The translations under genes were made by a program, and so were the position numbers. A stretch of DNA of 64,000 bases from Planctomycetota bacterium (GTDB taxonomy: Bacteria; Planctomycetota; UBA1135), in contig JAAESM010000003.1 of NCBI GenBank assembly GCA_024229395.1, forward strand, positions 1 through 64,000, read 5' to 3'. Shown piece after piece: positions 1-8,113 of this stretch (position 1 is the first letter of the stretch; the number at the start of each line of letters is the position of its first letter). The notes below the pieces were generated by a model. The model did not search any database and was not told where the DNA came from. It saw only the letters and a program-made list of their open reading frames with translations.

Positions 1-717
1 GATCTAGAGACCTTCTTCGAGCATCAAATCGATGAAGTTGCCAATCAGATGGCGGCCTTTACCTCGAAGGATCCGCGCGACCGCAGCGCCTTTGATGCAC
101 GCTGGCAGCGGCTGCGCAATCACCCAGGTGTATTCGTCAAGACCGTGACCTTGGAAGGGCAAGTCATTGGGCACGTCGCTAGCTATAAGCAAGAGGGGCA
201 ACGCGAAGTGACTTACTGGATCGCGCGTTCCACTTGGGGGAAGGGGCTCGCAACCGAGGTGCTGCGGCTATTCCTCGAACTTGAGCAGAAACGTGCCGAG
301 CAGCGCGGCGTGCGCATCGTCCGCAAGAGCTATACCAGGATCGAAGCCGATGGCCACAGTTTCATCTGCAATGACATGGGGCAGGAAGTGATCGAGAACT
401 GGAAAGGGCAGTGGCTCAATCTCGTGGTCGATGGCAGCGAATACCTGCAAACGATTTGGGATGCCGACGCCAGCCATGTCGAACAGGCGATCTGGAGCGG
501 CAGCCCGTTCTTATCCTTCCGTTATCACACGGCACTCAGCGCAGAAGTCTTCGCTGATGAATTCAAGGCGGCAAGCGAGCGTGGTGACAGCGCGCGAGAA
601 TTGCACGCCATGGTCAGGGACTTCGGAAATGGTGGAGGCGAGGGCTTGCGCGGCCGACGTCAGTTGTTGACGCGTTCACGTTACGCAGAAGAGGGTCGCG
701 AAGCGCAAGGAGTCTAA
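1..717 (+). CDS. GNAT-family acetyltransferase, 5' end cut by window edge, unusual C-terminus
   Basis: The frame is open from base 1, so the true start lies outside the window. The ATG at 49 is internal, because the residues before it (DLETFFEHQ..AN) already fit the start of RimJ/RimL-type GNAT N-acetyltransferases. The first ~90 codons carry the usual strands, including GHVASY, TYWIARSTWGKGLATEVLRL and the acetyl-CoA-loop-like WGKGLATE. GNATs normally continue with an N..S...LEK.GF motif; here the sequence instead runs through about 130 unrelated residues (for example GQEVIENWKGQWLN) in the same frame with normal-looking codons. Acetyl transfer from acetyl-CoA to an amine is the expected family chemistry, but the substrate cannot be told and the altered C-terminal half may have abolished it. 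It converges on ispF. Confidence 0.6.
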   Translation, partial: DLETFFEHQIDEVANQMAAFTSKDPRDRSAFDARWQRLRNHPGVFVKTVTLEGQVIGHVASYKQEGQREVTYWIARSTWGKGLATEVLRLFLELEQKRAEQRGVRIVRKSYTRIEADGHSFICNDMGQEVIENWKGQWLNLVVDGSEYLQTIWDADASHVEQAIWSGSPFLSFRYHTALSAEVFADEFKAASERGDSARELHAMVRDFGNGGGEGLRGRRQLLTRSRYAEEGREAQGV

Positions 718-753
718 GCGTTCAAGAACACGTGAAGCGAATGCTGGAAGAAA

Positions 754-1269
754 TCAAGAGCAGCCGCCAGCGCGTGGAACACCCTTGAGCATGACGATGG
801 CATGTACTTCGATCGCTTGAGATGCAGCGCTGCCGCCGCCCTCGGTGGTCTTGCCCTTCAGATTCACGCGGTCAATCGGCAGGTTCAGCAGCTGCGCCAG
901 ATTGGCGCGCATAGCGGCACGATGGGGGGCCAGCCTCGGTTGATCGCAGATCACCACCATGTCGGCGGAAATCACCCGCAGGCCTGAATCGGCCAATAGA
1001 GCCACTGCGGCAGCAACAAACTGATCGGAAGATGCACCCTTCCATTGTGGATCGGTGTCCGGGAACAAGGTGCCAAGATCATCAAGGCCACCGGCGCCAA
1101 GCAAGGCGTCGGTAAGTGCATGCAGGATGACGTCGGCATCCGAATGGCCGGTGGGGCCGACGGGGCTATCGATGTTCACGCCGGCAAGGGTGCAGCTTTC
1201 ACCGGCAGCAAGTGCGTGGCGATCCCAACCCAATCCAACGCGAGGCAACATATCCATAGGGGAACTCAT
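754..1269 (-). CDS. ispF: 2-C-methyl-D-erythritol 2,4-cyclodiphosphate synthase
   Basis: Cytosolic MEP-pathway enzyme that cyclises CDP-ME 2-phosphate to ME-2,4-cyclodiphosphate with release of CMP. The zinc ligands expected for IspF are present: Asp16 and His18 in GLGWDRHAL and His50 in GHSDADVILHALTDALLGA. FPDTDPQWKG follows, and the C-terminal KGKTTEGG stretch takes the nucleotide-contacting place. Its 171 residues are close to the usual 155-165. The start ATG overlaps the ispD stop by 4 bases (ATGA), so the two genes are translationally coupled, an arrangement that is fused into IspDF in other bacteria. The Trp in GLGWD replaces the more usual Tyr or Phe. Confidence 0.95.
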   Translation of the reverse strand: MSSPMDMLPRVGLGWDRHALAAGESCTLAGVNIDSPVGPTGHSDADVILHALTDALLGAGGLDDLGTLFPDTDPQWKGASSDQFVAAAVALLADSGLRVISADMVVICDQPRLAPHRAAMRANLAQLLNLPIDRVNLKGKTTEGGGSAASQAIEVHAIVMLKGVPRAGGCS

Positions 1270-1991
1270 CGGTGATTTTCCTGGCTAGGGGAGTCGGAGG
1301 CTTGGTCGTGCAACAGGGCTTCGGCCAACAATAGGTCGCGTGGTGCCGTGATCTTGAAATTTGGACTATGCCCAGCGACCAACTCCGGTGCATGCCCACA
1401 ATGTTCGAGCATCATGCTTTCGTCGGTGGGCAGTCCATGCGCTTCCACATCCCATTTGGCGAAGGCATCAAGCAGCCAATCAATGCGCGCCACTTGTGGG
1501 GTCAAGGCTCGCCACATGCTGTCACGCGACATTGTGCTTTGCACACGATCTTCAGCACAACTCATCTTCAGCGTATCAGCCACCGGCTCGGCGGCGATAG
1601 CAGCACCTGACCTACGTGCTGCAGTGATCACTGCTTCGATATCCGTGGCGGTCACCAACGGACGCGCGGCATCATGCACCAATAAGTACTTCATGGCAGA
1701 GCTTGCGGCTTCGCAACCATTACGACTCGACAACCAGCGCTCCGCACCACCAGCGACCACCCTGTCGGCACCGAGTTCTTGCGGGGTGGTGTGCCACTCG
1801 GCGGCCAGGCGCTCCAGGTCCACGTCTTTCATCACCACGACGATCTGACCGACGGAAGCACAGGCGCGGAAGGTTGCCAGACTATGGGCCAACACCGGCT
1901 TGCCAGCCAAGCGCATCAGGGTCTTATTGATCCCGCCCATTCGCCGACCAAGACCAGCAGCAACCAAGACCGCAGCAGTATCCGCACTCAT
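1266..1991 (-). CDS. ispD: 2-C-methyl-D-erythritol 4-phosphate cytidylyltransferase
   Basis: Catalyses CTP plus MEP to CDP-ME in isoprenoid synthesis. The nucleotide-binding loop AAGLGRRMG is at residues 11-19, with HDAARPLV near 106-113, the DTLK segment near 139-142, and the C-terminal TDESMMLE and NFKITAPRDLLLAE signatures. The second Met (MSADTAAVLVAAG) is preferred as start because it places the Rossmann strand at the terminus, giving 241 residues; an in-frame ATG 24 bases upstream is possible. The usual PKQ after the loop is NKT here. It is the first gene of an ispD-ispF pair and diverges from the repeat protein at 2115. Confidence 0.94.
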   Translation of the reverse strand: MSADTAAVLVAAGLGRRMGGINKTLMRLAGKPVLAHSLATFRACASVGQIVVVMKDVDLERLAAEWHTTPQELGADRVVAGGAERWLSSRNGCEAASSAMKYLLVHDAARPLVTATDIEAVITAARRSGAAIAAEPVADTLKMSCAEDRVQSTMSRDSMWRALTPQVARIDWLLDAFAKWDVEAHGLPTDESMMLEHCGHAPELVAGHSPNFKITAPRDLLLAEALLHDQASDSPSQENHR

Positions 1992-2114
1992 GCCGCTAAG
2001 ACTATCAGGGCGCATAGACAGGGCTTAGGGCAGTTTTCCGGAGATTTCCCAAACGCTCAACTACCTCGGTCGTTATAAGGGTTCCTGGCGACCTCGCCAA
2101 CACCCTGAAGGACC

Positions 2115-5048
2115 ATGAACCGACTTCTCCCACTTGTGCTCGTCGTCGTGCTTATCGCACTCGGCGCTTTCTTCCTATTTGACGACCCAACTTCCTCCGA
2201 CTCCGGTGACCAAGGCACTGGAGGAGCGAATAGTTCTGAGTCTATGGAAGGCCTTCAAGCGAGCGGCGCTGATGAAGAAGCAACTCTTCAAAACGGTGAT
2301 GCCGCCAACGCCATCCAACGCGCCGACCTGAGCAATGGTGCCAGCAACGGTGCCACTTCCAATGGCGCTACTGCTGCAAGTCAAATCAAGGTGCGCTTGG
2401 TGGATAGCAAAGGCAATCCAATTCCTAATGCGACCGTGACCGCCACCGAACGCAATAGCAGTCATTCCATGGGCTTCTTAGTGATTGGACAGGCCTTGGA
2501 TGGCGAGCGAACTTACAAAAAGAGTGGTGCAAGCGATCGCGATGGTCGGGTGAGCCTTGAGGTCCGGTCAGGGATGACCTTCGGCATTGAAGCGCATGGA
2601 GAATACTTCGCGCCGACGACCACACAGATCGCGCCACTCACCGCCGGTGAGGTCGTCGACTTGGGCACCATGACTTTGGTTTCAGGTGATCGTCTTGTCG
2701 GTCGCGTGTTGGATCCTAAAGGAAAGCCGGTTGCTAACGCAGTGGTCGGGCTAACGGAGAGCGGCTCCTCCTTGATGCGGGGTTCCAACATTTCACGTAA
2801 AGCCTATACGGATGCTGATGGCAACTATCTGCTCGATGGCCTGCCGACCGGCAAGTACCGAGTACGTGCAAAGAAAGCCGGTTTGAAGGCCGCTGAAGTT
2901 GATCCGCTCGTAGTTACCGGAAGCGGTAGTAAGGTCGAGGCCGACTTCCGATTGACCGAAGGACGGATGGTGGAAGGCACGGTAGTCGACCTGGATGGCA
3001 AGCCGATTGAAGGCGCTTGGGTTGCTCCACAAATGCGTTTCGACGACATGAGTATGGACTTCGATTTCGCTGTTGAGGATTCTGAGGAAGGAAGCACCCG
3101 CGGAATGCCTGGATTACCCGGCGCAGTCTTCACCAATGCCGAAGGTCACTTCAAACTCGGTGGCCTGGAAGACGATGACGTCAATATCGTCATTGGTGCC
3201 GATGGCTATTCCGTCATGCGCAAGGGAATCCCAAACCTTGGTGAAGAAATCCTCGTGCGCTTGACTCCACGCCTGTCTTTGAGCGGCAACTTGGCTCTGC
3301 CAAGCGGCAAGCCAGCGGAAGGTGTGGAGGTCACCCTCGAGGCTTCCACTATGGATTTCTCAGATTTCGGTTCCTTCGCAATGGGTGGACGGCGCGTCAC
3401 CACCGACGCCAACGGCGACTTCACCTTCACCAATCTCAACACCGGCACCTTCACGCTCTCGGCCTTTAGCCTCGATGCGCAGTTGGATGAAACGGAGGTT
3501 CAAGTATTCGAAGCCGTGACAGGCCTGAACTTGGTAATGCAAGCTGCCGAGCACTTAATCGTGCAGGTCAAGGGCGCCGACGGCAAGGTCTTGGCGGAGG
3601 CCAAGGTCACCGCAAAGGCTCCCGGCAATGGCAATGGCATGGGCGGCATGGTCATCAGCATGTCCAGTGATGGCGGCCACACCGAATCCTTCATGGGCGG
3701 CGATGAAGCGGTTGATGCCAAGACCAACCTTGAAGGCATCGCGATCCTGCCAGGTGTACCACAAGGCAGGCGCGCCTTGCTGGTGGAGGCCGATGGCTAT
3801 GCCAATGGCACCTTGGATTTCGTGCGCGATAGTGGTGAGCAGCGCTTGGAAGTGACCCTGCAACCTGCCGCAACCCTGCGCGCCACCGTCAAGTCCGCCA
3901 GCGGACGTTTGCTGAGTGGCGTCGAGGTCTACTTGAAGCCACAGTTCGCGGATGGCGAAGAGCGCGACCAAAAGAGTGGTGCTGCCGGACGCGCAGTGTG
4001 GACCGACTTGAAGCCGGGCTTGTATGAGGTCGGTTATCGCGAGTCCGGTTCCGACATGATGGGCATGATCCAGATTAACGGTCTCGAGCAGGATCAAGAA
4101 AGTGATGGCGATCACAAGGTCGATAGCGTTGATTTGATCGGTCGCAGTGCGCTGAAGATGGAGATCGTGGTCGATGACATGTCGCTGCCGCGCGTGGAAG
4201 TCAGCCGCAATGGCGCACCCGCCGGTGGCGTGCAAGTTTGGCTAGAGAGCAAGGGCCCGATGGCTGGCCTGATGGGCAGCTTGGGCGGTGAGAAACCCGT
4301 CGTCACTGACTCCGATGGCGTGGCGTTGCTGAGTCCACGCGAACCTGGTTCCTACACCTTGGTCGCACGCGCTGGCAATAACGCTCCGCAAGTGCGTCAG
4401 GATGTTGAAGTGCATAGCGGTGATGAAACGCTGACCATCGAAGTGCTTGGCGGCGAAGTCACCGGCAGCTTGTTCGCCAACGGTCAACCGGTGGTCGGCG
4501 CCAGCGTGACTCTCTCCACAGTCTCAGAGGAGGGTGAGGGGCAGCAACAGCGCGTGCAGATCGGCTTCGTGATGTCGGGTGGCCCCGGTGGTGGCGGATT
4601 TGGCATGGACTCCGGAAACCCCAACGATGCCAGCGCAGTCACCGATGCCGATGGTATCTATCGCTTCACCGATGTTCCTGCCGGCAACTGGCAGGTCAAC
4701 TCTCGCGCCAGCGGTTTTGAAAAATGGAAGTCTGAAGCCTTCGCAGTGCGCGCCGGCGCCGACGTCAATTTGGGTTCGCAGACCTTGATGCCTGGAGCGA
4801 GCATCTCCGGCCGCGATTTGGCTGCCGATCCGAACGCGGAAATGGGCATGATTAATATGAGCTCGATGGTGCGTTTGCGTGATGAGGATGGCGCCTCGGC
4901 CGGCATGACGATTGCGGGTTCCGACGGCAGTTACTCCTTCGAGGACTTGGCACCGGGAAGTTACACGCTCTCGCGCGGCGACTTCACGTCGGAAGTCTTG
5001 CAACTTAGCAGCGGCCAGCAGATGACTTTAAACATCCCGAAGGAGTAG
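2115..5048 (+). CDS. large membrane-anchored protein with multiple carboxypeptidase-regulatory-like (Ig-like) domains
   Basis: This is a 977-residue protein with one N-terminal hydrophobic segment (residues ~4-22) acting as uncleaved anchor or signal, then a Ser/Asn/Gly-rich low-complexity linker up to ~90 containing short SNGA repeats. The rest is a chain of roughly eight beta-sandwich units of the CarboxypepD_reg type, each with a G.V.D..G.P..GA.V strand pair followed by T.ADG.Y.L..LP.G.Y.V, clearest at ~91-190, 190-280, 280-375, 380-475 and 590-680. Some loops are Met/Gly-rich, around 525-540 and 820-835. No catalytic motif is visible. Such arrays are usually stalk or adhesive modules outside the cell, so the role is inferred as structural. 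The start has a GAAGGA sequence just upstream. ruvC follows after 9 bases. Confidence 0.8.
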   Translation: MNRLLPLVLVVVLIALGAFFLFDDPTSSDSGDQGTGGANSSESMEGLQASGADEEATLQNGDAANAIQRADLSNGASNGATSNGATAASQIKVRLVDSKGNPIPNATVTATERNSSHSMGFLVIGQALDGERTYKKSGASDRDGRVSLEVRSGMTFGIEAHGEYFAPTTTQIAPLTAGEVVDLGTMTLVSGDRLVGRVLDPKGKPVANAVVGLTESGSSLMRGSNISRKAYTDADGNYLLDGLPTGKYRVRAKKAGLKAAEVDPLVVTGSGSKVEADFRLTEGRMVEGTVVDLDGKPIEGAWVAPQMRFDDMSMDFDFAVEDSEEGSTRGMPGLPGAVFTNAEGHFKLGGLEDDDVNIVIGADGYSVMRKGIPNLGEEILVRLTPRLSLSGNLALPSGKPAEGVEVTLEASTMDFSDFGSFAMGGRRVTTDANGDFTFTNLNTGTFTLSAFSLDAQLDETEVQVFEAVTGLNLVMQAAEHLIVQVKGADGKVLAEAKVTAKAPGNGNGMGGMVISMSSDGGHTESFMGGDEAVDAKTNLEGIAILPGVPQGRRALLVEADGYANGTLDFVRDSGEQRLEVTLQPAATLRATVKSASGRLLSGVEVYLKPQFADGEERDQKSGAAGRAVWTDLKPGLYEVGYRESGSDMMGMIQINGLEQDQESDGDHKVDSVDLIGRSALKMEIVVDDMSLPRVEVSRNGAPAGGVQVWLESKGPMAGLMGSLGGEKPVVTDSDGVALLSPREPGSYTLVARAGNNAPQVRQDVEVHSGDETLTIEVLGGEVTGSLFANGQPVVGASVTLSTVSEEGEGQQQRVQIGFVMSGGPGGGGFGMDSGNPNDASAVTDADGIYRFTDVPAGNWQVNSRASGFEKWKSEAFAVRAGADVNLGSQTLMPGASISGRDLAADPNAEMGMINMSSMVRLRDEDGASAGMTIAGSDGSYSFEDLAPGSYTLSRGDFTSEVLQLSSGQQMTLNIPKE

Positions 5049-5057
5049 CATGCATGG

Positions 5058-5636
5058 GTGACAAAGCTCCGCGTCCTTGGCATTGACCCCGGCACCCAAC
5101 TTGTTGGTTGGGCTGTGGGCGAAAAGGAAAGCGGTGGGCAACTCACCCGCATCGATTCCGGCGTGTGGCGCTTAGGTCGCTCACCTAAGCCTATGGGGGA
5201 GCGCCTGCGGATTTTGTTCGACGAGTTGCAGAAGCAGTTACAGAGGTCCCAACCGACCGTGGTGGCCTTGGAGTCGGCCTTCTTCGGCAAGAACGCGCGC
5301 TCGGCCTTGAAACTAGGGGAGGCGCGTGGCGTGGTGCTGGTCGCGGCGGAACTGGCCGGTGTGCCAGTGATTGAAATCCCGCCTGCCACCATCAAAGCCC
5401 GTGTTGCGGGCGCAGGCGCAGCCAGCAAGGAAAACGTCGAGCGTTTGGTGTGCATGCATTTTGGTCTTTCAGACCATGCTGTGGCCACGGCAGACGAGTC
5501 CGACGCCCTGGCAATTGCCGCCAGCGTGCTGATGGATCCACGTCACTCAGAAGCTACTTCCCTGGATTCGGCGAAATCGGTGGGGAACAGGTCTGCAAAG
5601 CGCGGTAAACTGCCTCCCGGAGCCAGCTTCCAGTGA
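5058..5636 (+). CDS. ruvC: crossover junction endodeoxyribonuclease RuvC
   Basis: Resolves Holliday junctions with RuvAB. The RNase H-fold carboxylates are all in place: Asp10 in GIDPGT, Glu72 in VALES, and Asp146 and Asp149 in ADESDALAIA, the latter two with the same spacing as in E. coli RuvC. Its 192 residues are typical, with a basic, probably disordered tail after ~160. The start is GTG at 5058, with AAGGAG (overlapping the end of the previous gene) 12 bases upstream; neither nearby ATG is in frame. The stop overlaps the next GTG start by 4 bases. ruvA and ruvB are not in the window. Confidence 0.95.
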   Translation: MTKLRVLGIDPGTQLVGWAVGEKESGGQLTRIDSGVWRLGRSPKPMGERLRILFDELQKQLQRSQPTVVALESAFFGKNARSALKLGEARGVVLVAAELAGVPVIEIPPATIKARVAGAGAASKENVERLVCMHFGLSDHAVATADESDALAIAASVLMDPRHSEATSLDSAKSVGNRSAKRGKLPPGASFQ

Positions 5637-6382
5637 ATCTCCCTGAATCCTCTCCGCACTGGAGTTTTGAAGAAATCCGTAAATGGCTTTCTCGACATCC
5701 AGATGTGCTTGAACCAGGCCTCAGCCTGATGGACCGAGGTCTAGACCTCGGCCAAGGTTTAGAGGTGCCGTTGGTGGGAATCGATCCCTTGGGCCACCCA
5801 TGTTTGGTGCTCTACTGCGATCGTTTCGACGCCCGCTTGTTGGATCAGCTGCTCGAGATGGTGGCCCGCATGCACGCCGAGGGGCTGCGCTTTCAGCCGC
5901 TGTTTCCGCGCCCAACCGAGCCGCGGATTTTCCTGTTGGCACCGAGTTTCGAGCAAGAAGTTCGTCAGCGCTTAGCGTTGCTGGCTAAAGCCTTCCCGTT
6001 GCGCGCCTTCACCATGTTGCCGCCGTTGGAAAAAGACACAGCACCACAGTTGATCCACGAGCATCTGGATTCAGATTTGGAGCCACGACAGTTGGCCGCC
6101 ATGTTGCCTGGAGAGCTGCAGCCATTCGCCAACCGCTTGCTGGGTGCATGCAAGGCCCTGCGCCCGCGTGTGCGTGTGCAGGGAACGAGCTGGCCACTGA
6201 TCTTCCACGGTAGCCATGGCCCATGCGCCACCTTGTTCTTTGAGAACAATGAGCTGTGGTTCGCCTCCGCACAGGAGCAAGGCAGTTCGGTACCCTGGAA
6301 ACTGCAGGCCGATTCTGCCGTGGATCGCGCCATCGACGTCCTCATGCATCATCAAGGAAAGAGCGTGTCGCCCGCCGCCTGA
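5633..6382 (+). CDS. conserved hypothetical protein, coupled to ruvC
   Basis: A 249-residue soluble protein whose function I do not recognise. It begins at a GTG overlapping the ruvC stop, so the two are co-translated. The N-terminal ~110 residues alternate hydrophobic strands and helices (PLVGIDPLGHPCLVLYCD, then RIFLLAP), reminiscent of a small alpha/beta fold such as a nuclease-like core, but no convincing PD-(D/E)xK or other catalytic triad can be assigned. The middle contains a Leu-rich helical part and the end an HHQGKS tail. Its place between ruvC and a helix-hairpin-helix gene suggests a DNA-related role, which is only inference from context. Confidence 0.7.
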   Translation: MNLPESSPHWSFEEIRKWLSRHPDVLEPGLSLMDRGLDLGQGLEVPLVGIDPLGHPCLVLYCDRFDARLLDQLLEMVARMHAEGLRFQPLFPRPTEPRIFLLAPSFEQEVRQRLALLAKAFPLRAFTMLPPLEKDTAPQLIHEHLDSDLEPRQLAAMLPGELQPFANRLLGACKALRPRVRVQGTSWPLIFHGSHGPCATLFFENNELWFASAQEQGSSVPWKLQADSAVDRAIDVLMHHQGKSVSPAA

Positions 6383-6396
6383 TTCGTCCTCCAAGG

Positions 6397-6729
6397 GTGA
6401 ATCGTTTCCGACATGATTTCATCCTGTCCGTGATCGTGATGGTGGCCGCCTGGCGTGCCTTCAGCCTCAACCAACCCCAAGGGCTCGAGTCCTGGACCGA
6501 ACCGCAAGCGGGGCCAGCCACCTTGGTGCCCGATCTCACCACCGACGACAGCCTGCGATTGAGTTGGTTGCCTGGTGTTGGTCAGTATCGGGCCGAGCAG
6601 ATCGTGGCCGAGCGGCCGCAGCTGCAACTGCCGTTGACACCTGAGCGGCTTGCCTTGATTCCGGGGGTAGGGCAGCACACCGCCAGGCAAGTCAGGCGTT
6701 GGTATGACCGCCATCAGCACATTCCATGA
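6397..6729 (+). CDS. small membrane-anchored helix-hairpin-helix protein (ComEA-like)
   Basis: A 110-residue protein with an N-terminal membrane segment (FILSVIVMVAAWRAF, residues ~7-21) followed by two helix-hairpin-helix elements, LPGVGQYRAEQIV and IPGVGQHTARQVRRWY. HhH pairs bind the DNA backbone without sequence preference. With an N-terminal anchor this matches ComEA-type DNA receptors or similar periplasmic DNA-binding proteins. The frame stays open further upstream into the preceding gene, but GTG at 6397 is the first start after that gene's stop and leaves a sensible anchor. No other competence gene is visible here, so a role in DNA uptake is only a possibility. Confidence 0.7.
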   Translation: MNRFRHDFILSVIVMVAAWRAFSLNQPQGLESWTEPQAGPATLVPDLTTDDSLRLSWLPGVGQYRAEQIVAERPQLQLPLTPERLALIPGVGQHTARQVRRWYDRHQHIP

Positions 6730-6758
6730 GGTGGGCGAAGCGCAGCTAGAATATGCGC

Positions 6759-7613
6759 ATGACTGCGGGCACGGACCTCCATGAGCAGATTCGCCAGCTG
6801 GTGGCAGCGGCTTTGGCCGAAGACCACGCTGATGCGGATGCCACCACTCAAGCTGTGGTGCCGAGTAGTGCTGTGGCGCGCGCAACTATCTTGGCGCGTG
6901 AGACTGGTGTCTTGTCGGGCTGCGAGTTCGCCGAAATGGCATTCGTGTTGTGCGATCCCAGTCTGGAGCTCTCGTGGTTAGCCCATAACGGCAGCAAGGT
7001 TGAGCCTGGGCAAACGGTCATGACCTGCTCCGGTTCCGCCACCGCAATTTTGGCGGCGGAACGCGTTGTCTTGAACTTCCTGCAACAGCTCAGTGGAGTC
7101 GCCACTTTGACTGCCCAAGCGGTCGCCCGCGCTGGCAGTGTCAAGGTCTTGGATACTCGTAAGACGGTGCCGGGTCTACGCGACGCGCAGAAAGCAGCGG
7201 TCGTGCATGGCGGCGGTGTCAACCAACGTCGTGATCTGAGCGATGAGCTTCTGCTCAAGGAGAATCACTTCGCGTTGTCTGGTTTGAGCTATGAAGCCAC
7301 CGTTGAAAAAGCCGTTGCCAAAGCGCAAGGCAAGGTGGTCGGCATCGAGGCCGAAACCCTGGATCAGGCCGATTTGGCTTTGGCTGCAGGCGCAAGCTAT
7401 GTGCTGTTGGATAACTTCCGCGGCGAAGAACTGCGCACGGCGATTCGATTTTTGCATGGCAAATATCCCAACGCCGAACTGGAAGCCAGTGGTGGTTTCA
7501 CGGTGGCACAGTTGCCCGTGCTGGAAGGCACCGGCGTGGACCGCGTTTCCATGGGCAGCCTGACACACTCGGTGAGTTCCCTCGATCTATCACTGTTGCT
7601 GGAAGCCGAATGA
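6759..7613 (+). CDS. nadC: nicotinate-nucleotide diphosphorylase (carboxylating)
   Basis: Converts quinolinate and PRPP to nicotinate mononucleotide, CO2 and PPi in de novo NAD synthesis. All hallmarks are visible: ALAEDH near the N-terminus, the central LDTRKTVPGLRDAQKAAVVHGGG with Arg/Lys ligands for quinolinate, NQRRDLSDELLLKENH, and C-terminal EASGGFT and DRVSMGSLTHS. About 284 residues is normal. Two ATGs are possible, 6753 and 6759; the second is chosen because a TAGAAT hexamer ends 6 bases before it and there is no Shine-Dalgarno. The stop overlaps the VanZ-like start by 4 bases. nadA and nadB are not in the window. Confidence 0.96.
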   Translation: MTAGTDLHEQIRQLVAAALAEDHADADATTQAVVPSSAVARATILARETGVLSGCEFAEMAFVLCDPSLELSWLAHNGSKVEPGQTVMTCSGSATAILAAERVVLNFLQQLSGVATLTAQAVARAGSVKVLDTRKTVPGLRDAQKAAVVHGGGVNQRRDLSDELLLKENHFALSGLSYEATVEKAVAKAQGKVVGIEAETLDQADLALAAGASYVLLDNFRGEELRTAIRFLHGKYPNAELEASGGFTVAQLPVLEGTGVDRVSMGSLTHSVSSLDLSLLLEAE

Positions 7614-8113
7614 ACATTCTCAGCTACAACAGCTGGCTTTCTCAAGCGCGCCCATGGCGCATCCTGTTCCTGCTGGTGATCCTAGCCATGGTGGAATATG
7701 CCGGCGGTCGGGCCGGCCATGCCACCACCGAGCGGACCAACCTGTTCGTTGGTTATTGTCTGAATCTTGCCCACCAACCGCTCTACGCAATGGTCGGTCT
7801 GACCTTCCTGCTGGCACTCGGCAAGAAGGTCGGCACGCGCTCAGCACTTTTGCTGGCCGTCACTTTTGTCGTGCTCGTCGGCATCTACGACGAGATCCAT
7901 CAAGCAACCATCGAATACCGCGATTCCTGCATCTGGGACCTTGGCAGTGACATGCTTGGCGCCACCTTCGGCGTCATCGTCGCCATCTGGTCCGATCGCA
8001 AAGGCGGTGTCTTCGCTCACTTGCTGCCCATGGCTGGACTCGCTGTCTTGAGTCTGCTGTGGAACTTTCTCCCGTCCTTCGCTTACCAGTACCCACTGCC
8101 CTTCACCGGATGA
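7610..8113 (+). CDS. VanZ-like family membrane protein
   Basis: A 167-residue integral membrane protein with about four hydrophobic helices. The VanZ-family signature is present as YDEIHQATIEYRDSCIWDLGSDMLGATFG, with the acidic E-H-Q and the R...D..G that recur in the family (residues ~98-128). VanZ lowers teicoplanin binding in enterococci, but most chromosomal homologues have no known function. It lies inside a nadC-vanZ-purB run with ATGA overlaps on both sides, so it is co-expressed with nucleotide and NAD biosynthesis, which says little about its role. Confidence 0.85.
   Translation: MNILSYNSWLSQARPWRILFLLVILAMVEYAGGRAGHATTERTNLFVGYCLNLAHQPLYAMVGLTFLLALGKKVGTRSALLLAVTFVVLVGIYDEIHQATIEYRDSCIWDLGSDMLGATFGVIVAIWSDRKGGVFAHLLPMAGLAVLSLLWNFLPSFAYQYPLPFTG

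Noticed and set aside
3555-4235. 226-codon antisense frame in the repeat protein gene
   Set aside because: No motif; the sense frame shows regular Ig-like repeats.
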